The position numbers were made by a program, and so were the translations under genes. The notes beneath the pieces are model-generated. The model saw only the letters and a list, made by a program, of their open reading frames with translations. It had not been told where the DNA came from and ran no database searches. From Rhodospirillaceae bacterium (GTDB lineage: Bacteria; Pseudomonadota; Alphaproteobacteria; Rhodospirillales; Rhodospirillaceae), in assembly GCA_009693785.1 (NCBI GenBank), contig SHWP01000018.1, forward strand, positions 1 to 54,105: DNA of 54,105 nucleotides, written 5' to 3'. This document shows positions 24,749 to 33,454 of this stretch, piece by piece (position 1 is the first letter of the stretch; every line of letters starts with the position of its first letter).

Positions 24749-26035
24749 ATGAGTTCGCACCGCCGCGCAACGCCAGAACAAAGGGTTGGCCCTTTGGTCG
24801 CCGATCTGTTCCGGCGCGCGTCGGGCCGAATGGTGGCCTCGCTGGCACGGCGCTTTGGGCCGCAATACCTCGGGCTAGCCGAGGAAGCCGTACAAGAGGC
24901 GTTGATGCGCGCGCTTCAAACCTGGTCCTTCCATGGAGTGCCCGACAAACCCGAAGCCTGGCTGTTCCGCGTGGCCGTCAATCGCGCGCTTGATGCATTG
25001 CGCCGCGAAACCAACGCGCGCGAAAAAAACAACGAACTCTTGCTGGGCAGTGATTTGATGGCGGCTCCTCATGATTTCGCCAACGATAACGTCGATGATG
25101 AGCTGGCCATGATATTCATGTGCTGTCATCCGGCCTTGCCGCATGCTTCGCGCCTCGCGCTGACGTTGAAGACGGTGGGCGGCCTCAGCGTCGAAGAAAT
25201 CGCCGCCGCTTTTTTGTCCGAGCCAGCCACTATCGCGCAAAGGCTGGTGCGGGCGAAAAAGCAAATCCGCGATCAGCGCTTGCCGCTCGATGTTCCCCGC
25301 ACCGATGAACTGGCCGAGCGATTAGCCAGCGTGCTTGATGTTCTCTATCTGCTCTTCAACGAAGGCTATAGTGCCCATGGCGGTGACAATCTCATCCGCG
25401 CCGACTTATGCGCCGAGGCGATTCGGCTCACACGGCTGTTGCTGGCCTCGCCGAAAACCGGCCAGACTCAAGTCCATGCGCTATTGGCGCTCATGCTGTT
25501 TCAAGCCGCGCGATTGCCCGCCCGGGTGGGCGAGGGCGGGGACTTATTGTTGCTGGCCGACCAGGATCGCGCCCGGTGGGACGATGCCATGACCGCTCAA
25601 GCGTTTGGCCATTTCGAAAAATCGATGTCGGGTGTGAAGACCGCGTTTCATGTCGAAGCGGCAATCGCCTCGGTTCACGCGGCCGCCAGCAGCCCCGCGG
25701 CCACCGACTGGCCCGCGATCCGCGATTTTTATGATGAGCTTGTTGTGCTCAAGCCATCGCCCGTCACAGCCCTCAATCGTGCGGTGGCGATCGGCATGGC
25801 CGAGGGCGCGGGTCAGTGTTTGGCCGCGCTACAACCGCTCCTCACCGAACCGGCGTTGGCCGAATATCATTTGCTAGCTTCGGCGATGGCGGCAATGTGG
25901 GCACAGGCCGGCAACACGGCTAAAGCCGCACACTTCTACCGCGAAGCATTGCGCAAACCATGTTCCGCACCCGAGCGGCGATTTCTGCAACGCCAACTGC
26001 AACGTGTTGCGGCGCATCATACCGGGCGTGAATAA
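24749..26035 (+). CDS. ECF42-type RNA polymerase sigma factor
   Basis: About 428 residues, much longer than a plain ECF sigma (about 180). Regions 2 and 4 are in the first 190 residues: EEAVQEALMRAL, KPEAWLFRVAVNRALD, and a late LSVEEIAAAFLSEPATIAQRLVRAKK helix-turn-helix. The remaining 230 residues are a helical, TPR-like C-terminal domain with VLYLLFNEGYSA and AAGNTAKAAHFYREAL-type repeats, the hallmark of ECF42 sigma factors. In that group the C-terminal domain is needed for activity and replaces an anti-sigma factor. A GTG at 24746 directly precedes ATG 24749. Confidence 0.9.
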   Translation: MSSHRRATPEQRVGPLVADLFRRASGRMVASLARRFGPQYLGLAEEAVQEALMRALQTWSFHGVPDKPEAWLFRVAVNRALDALRRETNAREKNNELLLGSDLMAAPHDFANDNVDDELAMIFMCCHPALPHASRLALTLKTVGGLSVEEIAAAFLSEPATIAQRLVRAKKQIRDQRLPLDVPRTDELAERLASVLDVLYLLFNEGYSAHGGDNLIRADLCAEAIRLTRLLLASPKTGQTQVHALLALMLFQAARLPARVGEGGDLLLLADQDRARWDDAMTAQAFGHFEKSMSGVKTAFHVEAAIASVHAAASSPAATDWPAIRDFYDELVVLKPSPVTALNRAVAIGMAEGAGQCLAALQPLLTEPALAEYHLLASAMAAMWAQAGNTAKAAHFYREALRKPCSAPERRFLQRQLQRVAAHHTGRE

Positions 26036-26037
26036 AA

Positions 26038-26053
26038 ATACCGCAGCGGTATA
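26038..26053. repeat. 16-bp palindromic repeat after the sigma factor gene
   Basis: ATACCGCAGCGGTATA begins two bases after the stop codon of the sigma gene and recurs exactly at 48267-48282. Its core ATACCGC-A-GCGGTAT is a perfect palindrome with seven-base arms. A related partial site, TATACCGCATCCGC, is near 26100. It may be a terminator stem or a regulator site. A 16-base match in a window this size is not strong evidence alone. Confidence 0.45.
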
Positions 26054-26198
26054 CGTTCACCAGGCGGGCCTGTATTTTTCCTGTATGAACAGGGATCGCT
26101 ATACCGCATCCGCATGATGGTTGAATGGCCGGGCCTTGCGATACATCGCGACTCTGCCCGCTATAGTGTCTGCCGCCGGCGAGGGGAGCGAGAACGTC

Positions 26199-27542
26199 AT
26201 GCAAGCAGACACGAGTTGCGCGCGGCTCAAGCCATTTCCGCTGTGGCTCGCCAGCGGCATTAGCCCCGCCAATGCCTGGACGTACATGTTCGCCAACTTC
26301 GCGGTGATCGGTACACTGGCTTTTCTCAACGTCGCGCAGAGCTACATCCTCACAGAACACCTGCAGTTGGCCAAGGACACGCAAGGCACGGTGTCGGGCA
26401 ACCTCGCCTTTTGGAACGAGGTCATCATCATTCTGCTCGCCAGTCCGTTTGGCATTCTCGCCGACCGCATTGGGCGGCGGCCGATTGTCGTGTTCGCCGC
26501 CATCGCCATCGCCGTGGGCTTTACAATGTATGCCTACGCCACCTCGGTGTTCGATCTCACCATCGGGCGCATCATCTATGCCATCGGGGCCGCGGCGGGC
26601 TCTGGCATGGTGGCTACCATCGGCGCTGATTACCCCCAGGAAATTTCCCGCGGCAAGATGATCGGCCTTGGATCGGTGATGAACGCCTTTGGTATCGTGT
26701 TTCTCACCGGCCTCATGGGCCGCGTGCCCACGATCTTGCGCGATGGCGGCATGGACCCCATCGCGGCGGGCCAATGGATGATGTTGATCACGGCTGGGTT
26801 TTGCGTGTTCGCGGCGGTCATCTTCCAGATCGGTTTAAAGGGTGGCATTCCCGCAAGTCATGAGAAGCGATTGCCGCTCGCGCATCTTATACGGGTCGGG
26901 CTTTCCGCTGCGCGCAACCCGCGTGTGGCGTTGTCATATGCCGCCGCCTTCACGTCGCGTGGCGACTTGGTGGTGGTGGGAATTTTCATATCGCTGTGGT
27001 CGGTACAAGCGGGAACTGCGGCTGGCCTCGACACCGGCGAAGCACTGAAGCGCGGCACAATCATCTTTGTCGCCTCGCAAACCATGGCGTTGCTCTGGGC
27101 GCCGGTGATGGGCTGGCTCATGGACAAAGTAAATCGCGTGACCGCCATTATCATTGCCATGGGGTTGGCCAGCGGCGGCTACCTTGGCACGGCGTTTCTA
27201 ACTTCGCCGCTCGAAGGCCCAGCCATGCCCATATTCATTATCTTGGGCATCGGCCAGGTCAGCGCGTTGATGACTTCGCAAGGGCTGGTCGGGCAAGAAA
27301 CAAAACCACAAGAACGTGGTGCGGTGGTGGGCATGTTCAGCTTGTGGGGCGCGGTGGGTATATTATTTGCCACCGCTATTGGGGGTCGGCTTTTTGACAG
27401 TTGGGCGCCCTATGCGCCGTTTGTCGTCATGGGCATCGCTAATCTTGGGCTGTTGATCGCGGCCATTTTTATCCGAGTGACATCCCCTGGCCTGATTTTA
27501 CGGCCCGCTGTGGCAGCACCTGTAGTCGCGCCCAACCTGTGA
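26199..27542 (+). CDS. MFS transporter, paralogue of the 16336-17706 gene
   Basis: About 447 residues and 12 helices. Motif A is FGILADRIGRRPIVV. The block SYILTEHLQLAKDTQGTVSGNL matches in pattern the corresponding region of the 16336-17706 protein. ATG 26199 is preceded by GAGGGGAG; the TTG at 26121 is less likely. It probably transports an organic compound for the catabolic genes around it. Confidence 0.9.
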   Translation: MQADTSCARLKPFPLWLASGISPANAWTYMFANFAVIGTLAFLNVAQSYILTEHLQLAKDTQGTVSGNLAFWNEVIIILLASPFGILADRIGRRPIVVFAAIAIAVGFTMYAYATSVFDLTIGRIIYAIGAAAGSGMVATIGADYPQEISRGKMIGLGSVMNAFGIVFLTGLMGRVPTILRDGGMDPIAAGQWMMLITAGFCVFAAVIFQIGLKGGIPASHEKRLPLAHLIRVGLSAARNPRVALSYAAAFTSRGDLVVVGIFISLWSVQAGTAAGLDTGEALKRGTIIFVASQTMALLWAPVMGWLMDKVNRVTAIIIAMGLASGGYLGTAFLTSPLEGPAMPIFIILGIGQVSALMTSQGLVGQETKPQERGAVVGMFSLWGAVGILFATAIGGRLFDSWAPYAPFVVMGIANLGLLIAAIFIRVTSPGLILRPAVAAPVVAPNL

Positions 27543-27606
27543 ACAGTTTTGAGATTCCCCACCACCAGACCTACGCATTCATCGTTCAGGGGGTCTAAGC
27601 TGGGTC

Positions 27607-28035
27607 ATGGCAAAAAAAGCGATAGACAAAGAGAGCGCGCGCGCCCGCAAAGGCCAGCAAAATCGCAGGCGGGTTTTAGGCGATGCCTATGTCGATGCCT
27701 CACTGGCAGGTCTCGATGATTTTAATCGCGAGTTCTACACACTGATCCATGAATGGGTCTGGAATGACATCTGGGGTAGGCCCGGGCTTCCCTTAAAAAC
27801 CCGCAGTCTCATCAATATGGCGCTGCTGACGGCCCTCAACAGACCCCGCGAGTTACGCATTCACCTGAAGGGCGCCTTAAATAACGGCTGCAGCGCCGAT
27901 GAAATCAAGGAAGCGCTCATGCATACGGCGCTCTATGCAGGTGTTCCGGCGGTGCTCGACAGCATGCATCTGGTGCGCGAAGAATTGATCAAGTCGGGCC
28001 ATCTGCCATCGGCCAAGAAAAAATCTAAGCGCTAG
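27607..28035 (+). CDS. Carboxymuconolactone decarboxylase family protein
   Basis: A 142-residue protein matching gamma-CMD: LKTRSLINMALLTALNR, ELRIHLKGALNNGCSADEI and EALMHTALYAGVPA. CMD proteins decarboxylate gamma-carboxymuconolactone in protocatechuate breakdown, although many relatives act on other substrates; the redox Cys pair of AhpD is absent, only one Cys lying in NNGCSADE. It sits 24 bases before a flavin-dependent monooxygenase gene on the same strand, consistent with an aromatic pathway. Confidence 0.85.
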   Translation: MAKKAIDKESARARKGQQNRRRVLGDAYVDASLAGLDDFNREFYTLIHEWVWNDIWGRPGLPLKTRSLINMALLTALNRPRELRIHLKGALNNGCSADEIKEALMHTALYAGVPAVLDSMHLVREELIKSGHLPSAKKKSKR

Positions 28036-28059
28036 GCCGTGTCGAGTTAAGAGGATTTC

Positions 28060-29412
28060 ATGGGCGCAGCCCAAACCACATCTTCCCGCAAAAGCACGAA
28101 GGCTCAGGTGCCGCCGCCGAAGGCCATGCCCAAGGCCGATGCGCGTGGGTCTGCGGCCAAGCTGACCTACGATCAACTCATGGCGAATGCGCAAGCCCTG
28201 GTGCCTGAGTTGGCCAAGCGCGCGGCCAAGACTGAAGAGGCGCGCAAGCTGCCCAAAGAGACCATGCGCGATTTGTACCAGGCTGGGCTGCTGCGTATTA
28301 TCACCCCTGCGCGCTACGGCGGGCTTGAGATGGACTGGCCAGCCTTGCCAGAGGCTGCACGCATCGTTGCACGTGGCTGCGCCTCAACGGCCTGGATCGT
28401 TGCAGTGGTAGGCGGCCATGCGGGTATCTGCGGGCGGTTTCCGAAAGAACTGCAAGACGAAGTCTTCGCCGACGGGCCCAATCAGCTTTTCGTCACCGCT
28501 TCAGCCCAAACCACGGGCACAATTGTGAAGGCCAAAGGTGGCGTTCGCGCCAACGGCATATGGCGGTTTGCTTCGGGCTGCGATCATGCCGACTGGATCA
28601 TGGTCAATGGCGAAGTGTTGGACGGTGCGGGCAAAAAGACCGGACGCAATGTGCGGACCATTGTGCCTGCCAAGCAGGTCGAGATTGTCGATACCTGGCA
28701 TGTGGCCGGGATGAAGGGCACGGGCTCGAAAGACCTGAGTTATAAAAACCTCTTTATCCCTGACCGCTGGATTGTCGATACGTCACCCAACTTTCAGGGC
28801 AACCCGCCGGGTGCCGCAGTGAACCCGAATGGCTATCTGTATGACGTTGCGTTTGCGTCGTATTTTTCGAGTTGGCTGTTAGGCCCTGTGCTGGGTGCGG
28901 CCGAAGGTGCTTATGAGGCATACCGGGAGGCAACAAAATCTCGTGTTGGCTCCATGGTCGCCAATATCCCCGCGCAAATGCATACGGTGCAAGAGCGCCT
29001 GGCTGAATCCTATTGCGAATTGGAAGCGGCCCGCGCCCTTTACGACAAGCACAACAAGTTCCTGCACGAACGTGGCATGGCGCGCCAAAACATTGGCGTC
29101 GATGAATTCATCGATTCGGGCCGCGAGCGCACTTACATCGCCCGGCTATGCCATAACCTGGTGCATCGTCTGGTAAGGCAAATGGGCGCGGTTGGTATCT
29201 ATGATACGAACCCCGTGCAGCGCTTTTACCGTGACCTCAACGTCATGCAGAACCAATTGGCGCTCAATTGGGATGTGCACATGCTCAACTTTGGCCGCCG
29301 TCAATTGGGCCTGAAAACCGGCATGGAGCGGCTCGACAATCCGCCGCCCGAACGCACGCCCTGGGGCGCCACCCATGGCAAGGCCAAGAAGACCAACGGA
29401 AAAGGCCGCTAA
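28060..29412 (+). CDS. Flavin-dependent monooxygenase, acyl-CoA dehydrogenase fold (second copy)
   Basis: A 450-residue protein homologous to the one at 13003, with an extra basic, low-complexity N-terminal tail of about 30 residues. Shared signatures are ARYGGLEMDWP, CASTAWIVAVV, the middle beta domain RFASGCDHADWI, NPVQRFYRDLNVMQ and NWDVHMLNF. A GAGGA site precedes the ATG. It should hydroxylate an aromatic or polycyclic substrate using reduced flavin; no flavin reductase is encoded nearby. The upstream CMD-like gene is probably cotranscribed. Confidence 0.87.
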   Translation: MGAAQTTSSRKSTKAQVPPPKAMPKADARGSAAKLTYDQLMANAQALVPELAKRAAKTEEARKLPKETMRDLYQAGLLRIITPARYGGLEMDWPALPEAARIVARGCASTAWIVAVVGGHAGICGRFPKELQDEVFADGPNQLFVTASAQTTGTIVKAKGGVRANGIWRFASGCDHADWIMVNGEVLDGAGKKTGRNVRTIVPAKQVEIVDTWHVAGMKGTGSKDLSYKNLFIPDRWIVDTSPNFQGNPPGAAVNPNGYLYDVAFASYFSSWLLGPVLGAAEGAYEAYREATKSRVGSMVANIPAQMHTVQERLAESYCELEAARALYDKHNKFLHERGMARQNIGVDEFIDSGRERTYIARLCHNLVHRLVRQMGAVGIYDTNPVQRFYRDLNVMQNQLALNWDVHMLNFGRRQLGLKTGMERLDNPPPERTPWGATHGKAKKTNGKGR

Positions 29413-29449
29413 GACCTGCAGTTTGCATCGGCGCCGCGCGCTTCCTAAT

Positions 29450-29468
29450 ATCACCTGAGACAGGTGAT
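29450..29468. promoter_or_regulatory. Hairpin or operator immediately before the potF ribosome site
   Basis: ATCACCTG and CAGGTGAT form a perfect eight-base inverted repeat with an AGA spacer, ending four bases before the AGGAG of the potF ribosome site. It could be an operator dyad or an mRNA stem that affects ribosome access. Confidence 0.55.
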
Positions 29469-29483
29469 TCTCAGGAGCGGTCG

Positions 29484-30578
29484 ATGTTGGGTGTGTTCTC
29501 GCGCTTTGTGCTTGGTCTGGCGGTTTGTTTGGCCGTGCCTGCCACTGCTCAAGACAAGACATTGAACCTTTACATTTGGTCGGATTATCTCGCGCCTGAC
29601 ACCATCGACAACTTCACCAAAGAAACCGGCATTACCGTCAATATCGACAATTTCGATTCCAGCGAAATGCTGGAAGCAAAACTGCTCGCGGGTGGCTCTG
29701 GGTATGACGTAGTGGTGCCCAATGGCCCGGTGTTAGGCCGCCTCATCAAATCGGGCATTGTCCGGCCTCTCGACAAAGCAAAGCTTTCCAACATCAGCAC
29801 GCAAGACCCGGTCACGGTCTCGCGGGCCGCGACCCAAGATCCTGGCAATGCCCACGCCATTGTTTACATGTGGGGCACCTCGGGGCTTGGTTACAACGTT
29901 GCCAAGGTGAAGGAGGTATTGGGCAGCGATGCGCCGGTTGATAGTTGGTCGCTGATCCTTGATCCAGCGAACGCTGCGAAGTTGGCCAAATGCGGAATTT
30001 ACGCCTTCGATTCACCCGCCGACATTTTTGAACTGACGTTGAGCTACTTGGGCAAAAACCCCAACTCAACCACACCAGCCGACTATGAAGCCGCGGCAGA
30101 GGTTTGGAAGAAAATCCGCCCGTCGATCACTAAGTTTCATAACTCGGAGTACATCACGGCCTTAGCCAATGGCGATGTTTGCGTCGCCATGGGATATTCG
30201 GGCGATATCTTTCAGGCGGCCGACCGCGCCAAAGAGGCGGGAAATGGCATCGAGATCGCCTACAGCATTCCCAAGGAAGGGGCGATCATGTGGTTCGATT
30301 TCTTGGCGATCCCCAAGGACGCACCCCATGCCGAGAACGCATACGCATTCTTGAATTACATCCTTCGCCCCGAGGTCGTGGCGGCCATCTCCAATCACGT
30401 CTATTACGCCAACCCAAATCTTAAGGCCGCGCCGTTCATGAGTAAGGAATTACTCGATGATCCGGCGGTCTATCCAAGCCCAGAGGTCACGGCAAAACTT
30501 TTGACCGAGACCATCCCGACGCCCGAGATTGAACGGCTGCGGACCCGGTTGTGGACGCGTGTCAAAACCGGCTCCTGA
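29484..30578 (+). CDS. potF: Periplasmic polyamine-type solute-binding protein
   Basis: A 364-residue binding protein with a signal peptide (VCLAVPATAQ, cut near residue 22). Mature-domain motifs LNLYIWSDYLAPDTI, YDVVVPNG and FDFLAIPKDAPHAENA are typical of PotF/PotD spermidine/putrescine-binding proteins (usually 350-370 residues). It delivers a polyamine or related cation to the PotGHI-type transporter encoded next. ATG 29484 has AGGAG seven bases upstream. Actual ligand specificity is not decided by the sequence. Confidence 0.9.
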   Translation: MLGVFSRFVLGLAVCLAVPATAQDKTLNLYIWSDYLAPDTIDNFTKETGITVNIDNFDSSEMLEAKLLAGGSGYDVVVPNGPVLGRLIKSGIVRPLDKAKLSNISTQDPVTVSRAATQDPGNAHAIVYMWGTSGLGYNVAKVKEVLGSDAPVDSWSLILDPANAAKLAKCGIYAFDSPADIFELTLSYLGKNPNSTTPADYEAAAEVWKKIRPSITKFHNSEYITALANGDVCVAMGYSGDIFQAADRAKEAGNGIEIAYSIPKEGAIMWFDFLAIPKDAPHAENAYAFLNYILRPEVVAAISNHVYYANPNLKAAPFMSKELLDDPAVYPSPEVTAKLLTETIPTPEIERLRTRLWTRVKTGS

Positions 30579-30590
30579 GAAATCCTGTTT

Positions 30591-31667
30591 ATGAGCCTCT
30601 CCAGCGCCGTGATCGACCTCATCGACGTGCGCAAGGCTTTCGGCGGCGTGAAGGCCGTCGATGGCGTATCGCTCGGCGTGCAGGGCAATGAGTTTCTAGC
30701 GCTGTTGGGGGCTTCGGGCTGCGGCAAAACCACATTGCTCAGGCTCATTGCCGGGCTTGAGCGCGCCGACGCCGGGCAAATTCTAATCGCCGGACAAGAT
30801 ATGACTTCATCGCCGCCACATGTGCGGCCGGTTAATCTCATGTTCCAGTCCTATGCGTTGTTTCCGCACATGAGCGTGCGCGACAACGTGGCGTTCGGCC
30901 TGAAACAGGACGGGCTGCACGGCGCTGAATTATCCGCACGCATTGGTGAGGCCCTTGCCTTGGTTGAGATGGAGGGTTTAGGCGCGCGGCGGCCCGAGCA
31001 ACTTTCAGGTGGGCAGCAACAGCGCGTCGCGCTGGCCCGCTGTATCGCCAAACGCCCACGTGCCTTGTTGCTCGATGAACCCATGGCAGCCTTGGACCGC
31101 GCCTTGCGCGAACGGACACGCTTGGAGTTAATCAATCTGCGCCGCCGCCTTGGCATATCCTTCGTTGTTGTCACGCACGATCAAGAAGACGCCATGACCA
31201 TGGCTGATCGCGTGGCTGTGATGGACAAAGGCAAAATTATCCAACTCGGTACGCCACGTGAACTTTACGACAAACCCGGCTCTCGTTTAGTGGCCGCGTT
31301 TTTCGGTGAGTCCAATATATGGGATGGCCGCGTGGCGCCCGATGGCCGCCGTGTTGAATGCCCCGTGCTAGGCATGGCGCTTAAAACCAATGTTGCATTA
31401 CCCCACGTGGCTGAGGCCGTAACCGTGTCGGTGCGGCCAGAGCGTATCAGCCTTGATCCCACCCCCTTACCCGATGACAACGCCTTGGCCGATGCGACGA
31501 TTGAAGATGTGGTTTATCTTGGCACGGTCTCCACCTACCTCGTTCGCGTTCCCCATGGTGCGTTAATCCGCGTCACGCGTCAGAATGGATCGCAACCGCC
31601 GCTGGCTCGTGGGTCGCGTGTCAGTGTTACCTGGCCCGCCGATGCCGTGGTGGTGTTGACGTCATGA
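30591..31667 (+). CDS. potG: ABC transporter ATP-binding protein, polyamine type
   Basis: A 358-residue ATPase: Walker A GASGCGKTT, signature LSGGQQQRVALAR, Walker B LLLDEPMAALD and switch His in VVTHDQEDA. The C-terminal third carries the TOBE-type regulatory domain found in PotA/PotG. It begins 12 bases after potF and its stop overlaps the next gene by four bases (ATGA), so the operon is translationally coupled. Confidence 0.93.
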   Translation: MSLSSAVIDLIDVRKAFGGVKAVDGVSLGVQGNEFLALLGASGCGKTTLLRLIAGLERADAGQILIAGQDMTSSPPHVRPVNLMFQSYALFPHMSVRDNVAFGLKQDGLHGAELSARIGEALALVEMEGLGARRPEQLSGGQQQRVALARCIAKRPRALLLDEPMAALDRALRERTRLELINLRRRLGISFVVVTHDQEDAMTMADRVAVMDKGKIIQLGTPRELYDKPGSRLVAAFFGESNIWDGRVAPDGRRVECPVLGMALKTNVALPHVAEAVTVSVRPERISLDPTPLPDDNALADATIEDVVYLGTVSTYLVRVPHGALIRVTRQNGSQPPLARGSRVSVTWPADAVVVLTS

Positions 31668-32563
31668 GCGCAACCACCTCACCCGCCATTCACCGGGTTA
31701 CCACGGGTCTTCCATTCTTATGGCTGATCGTGTTCGCAGCCCTCCCGCTCGTGTTAATCGTGAAGATCAGCCTTGCTCAGATGCACTTGGGAGTGCCGCC
31801 TTATACGCCGTTGCTTGGCTTAGATGACGCAGGAGAAAATCTGTGGCGGGGAACGCTTGCTAATTACCGCCTCGTGGCGGGCGATTCCTTATATCTCGAC
31901 GCCTATCTGAACTCGCTGCGCATCGCAGCCATTTCGACAGCGCTTGCGCTGATGATCGGCTTTCCCATGGCTTATGCCATTGCGCGCGCACCCTTGGGGT
32001 GGCGTACGCCGCTGTTGTTTCTTGTCTTGTTACCGTTCTGGACGTCGTTCTTGATCCGCGTCTATGCCTGGATCGGATTGTTACGCCCGACTGGGCTGAT
32101 TAATTCGACACTCCTCTGGCTGGGGCTTGTCACTGAACCACTCAAGCTGCTGAACACCGAGTTTGCCGTCTTCATCGGCATGGTGTTTTGTTATTTGCCG
32201 TACATGCTGCTGCCGCTCTATGCGCGCTTGGAAAAGCTTGATGCGTCGTTGATCGAAGCAGCCATGGATTTGGGTGCAACACCCACGCTCGCCTTTTGGC
32301 GAATCACCGTGCCTTTGGCCGTGCCCGGCGTGATTGCGGGATGCCTGCTGGTGTTTGTACCAGCCGTGGGTGAGTTCGTCATTCCCGAACTGCTCGGTGG
32401 CGCCGATGTCTTGATGATCGGCAAAGTGCTGTGGAATGAATTCTTTACCAACCGCGATTGGCCGGTCAGTGCGGCTGTGGCCATGCTTGTCTTGCTTGCC
32501 CTCGTTGTGCCCATCGCAACGGCGCAAGTGCTGATGGCGCGCAAGGCCGGTGAGGCCTCATGA
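31664..32563 (+). CDS. potH: ABC transporter permease, polyamine type
   Basis: A 299-residue inner-membrane permease with six predicted helices and the EAA-type loop LIEAAMDLGATPTLAFWRIT, matching PotH/PotB. It overlaps the ATPase gene by four bases, and the second permease gene by four bases. It forms the heterodimeric channel with the downstream PotI-like protein. Confidence 0.92.
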   Translation: MSATTSPAIHRVTTGLPFLWLIVFAALPLVLIVKISLAQMHLGVPPYTPLLGLDDAGENLWRGTLANYRLVAGDSLYLDAYLNSLRIAAISTALALMIGFPMAYAIARAPLGWRTPLLFLVLLPFWTSFLIRVYAWIGLLRPTGLINSTLLWLGLVTEPLKLLNTEFAVFIGMVFCYLPYMLLPLYARLEKLDASLIEAAMDLGATPTLAFWRITVPLAVPGVIAGCLLVFVPAVGEFVIPELLGGADVLMIGKVLWNEFFTNRDWPVSAAVAMLVLLALVVPIATAQVLMARKAGEAS

Positions 32564-33369
32564 AGGCGGGTAGAATACCATTCGCCATGCTCGTGATTGG
32601 CCTAGCTTTCCTTTATGTGCCGACCATCGTTGTCATCGTCACATCATTCAATGACTCACGCCTTGCTGGGGTTTGGACGGGGTTTTCAGTGCGTTGGTAC
32701 GGCGAGCTTTTCTCTGACCGGCAGTTTCTTGGCGCCGCGGCCAATAGTTTGATCGTTGCGGCCTTGTCCGCGAGCCTTGCCACGGGTCTTGGCACTTGTG
32801 CCGGGCTTGTGATGGCGCGTCATGGGCCGTTCCTGGGCCGCACGACATTTCTGGGGTTGCTAGCCACTCCCCTCGTGTTGCCTGAGGTGATTACAGGTTT
32901 GTCGCTGCTGCTGCTGTTTGTGACAGCCGAGCAATTGTTCGGTTGGCCGTCGGGGCGCGGTATCGGCACCATCGTGGTGGCTCACGCGACATTGGCAATG
33001 TCTTACGTGGCCTACATTGTGCAAGCACGCCTTCAAGGGATGTCACGCGATTGCGAAGAGGCGGCAGCAGATTTAGGCGCGCCGCCGCTCAAAGTCTTTA
33101 CCGCCGTCACTTTGCCCTTGATCATGCCAGCCATTGGCGCGGGGTGGCTGCTGGCTTTCGTGTTGTCGTTAGATGACCTCGTCATCGCGAGTTTCACATC
33201 GGGGCCGCAATCGACCACGCTGCCCATGGCGATATTCTCCAGCGTACGGCTGGGTATCAGCCCTAAAATCAATGCGCTCGCCACTCTGCTGGTGGCGTCT
33301 TCGGCTTTGTGTCTGGGGTTGGCGGCCTGGGTGCAACTGCGCCGGGGTGGCAAGCTCGTGCCGGGCTAA
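32560..33369 (+). CDS. potI: ABC transporter permease, polyamine type
   Basis: A 269-residue permease with about six helices and an EAA loop CEEAAADLGAPPLKVFTAVT, matching PotI/PotC. It completes the four-gene operon with the binding protein, ATPase and first permease. The N-terminal VPTIVVIVTSFND and the SFTSGPQSTTLPM motif are also typical of this family. Confidence 0.92.
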   Translation: MKAGRIPFAMLVIGLAFLYVPTIVVIVTSFNDSRLAGVWTGFSVRWYGELFSDRQFLGAAANSLIVAALSASLATGLGTCAGLVMARHGPFLGRTTFLGLLATPLVLPEVITGLSLLLLFVTAEQLFGWPSGRGIGTIVVAHATLAMSYVAYIVQARLQGMSRDCEEAAADLGAPPLKVFTAVTLPLIMPAIGAGWLLAFVLSLDDLVIASFTSGPQSTTLPMAIFSSVRLGISPKINALATLLVASSALCLGLAAWVQLRRGGKLVPG

Positions 33370-33454
33370 CGCTCACACGCTGAACCTTGGTCGATGAAGC
33401 GCTTTTGTGCTGCCAGCTTCATGCTACTCTCAAATGCATAGGGTGGAGGATTTC

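Noticed and set aside
25920..26774. A 284-residue open frame on the minus strand
   Set aside because: It overlaps the sigma factor end and the MFS start, has shadow-type composition and no recognisable motif.
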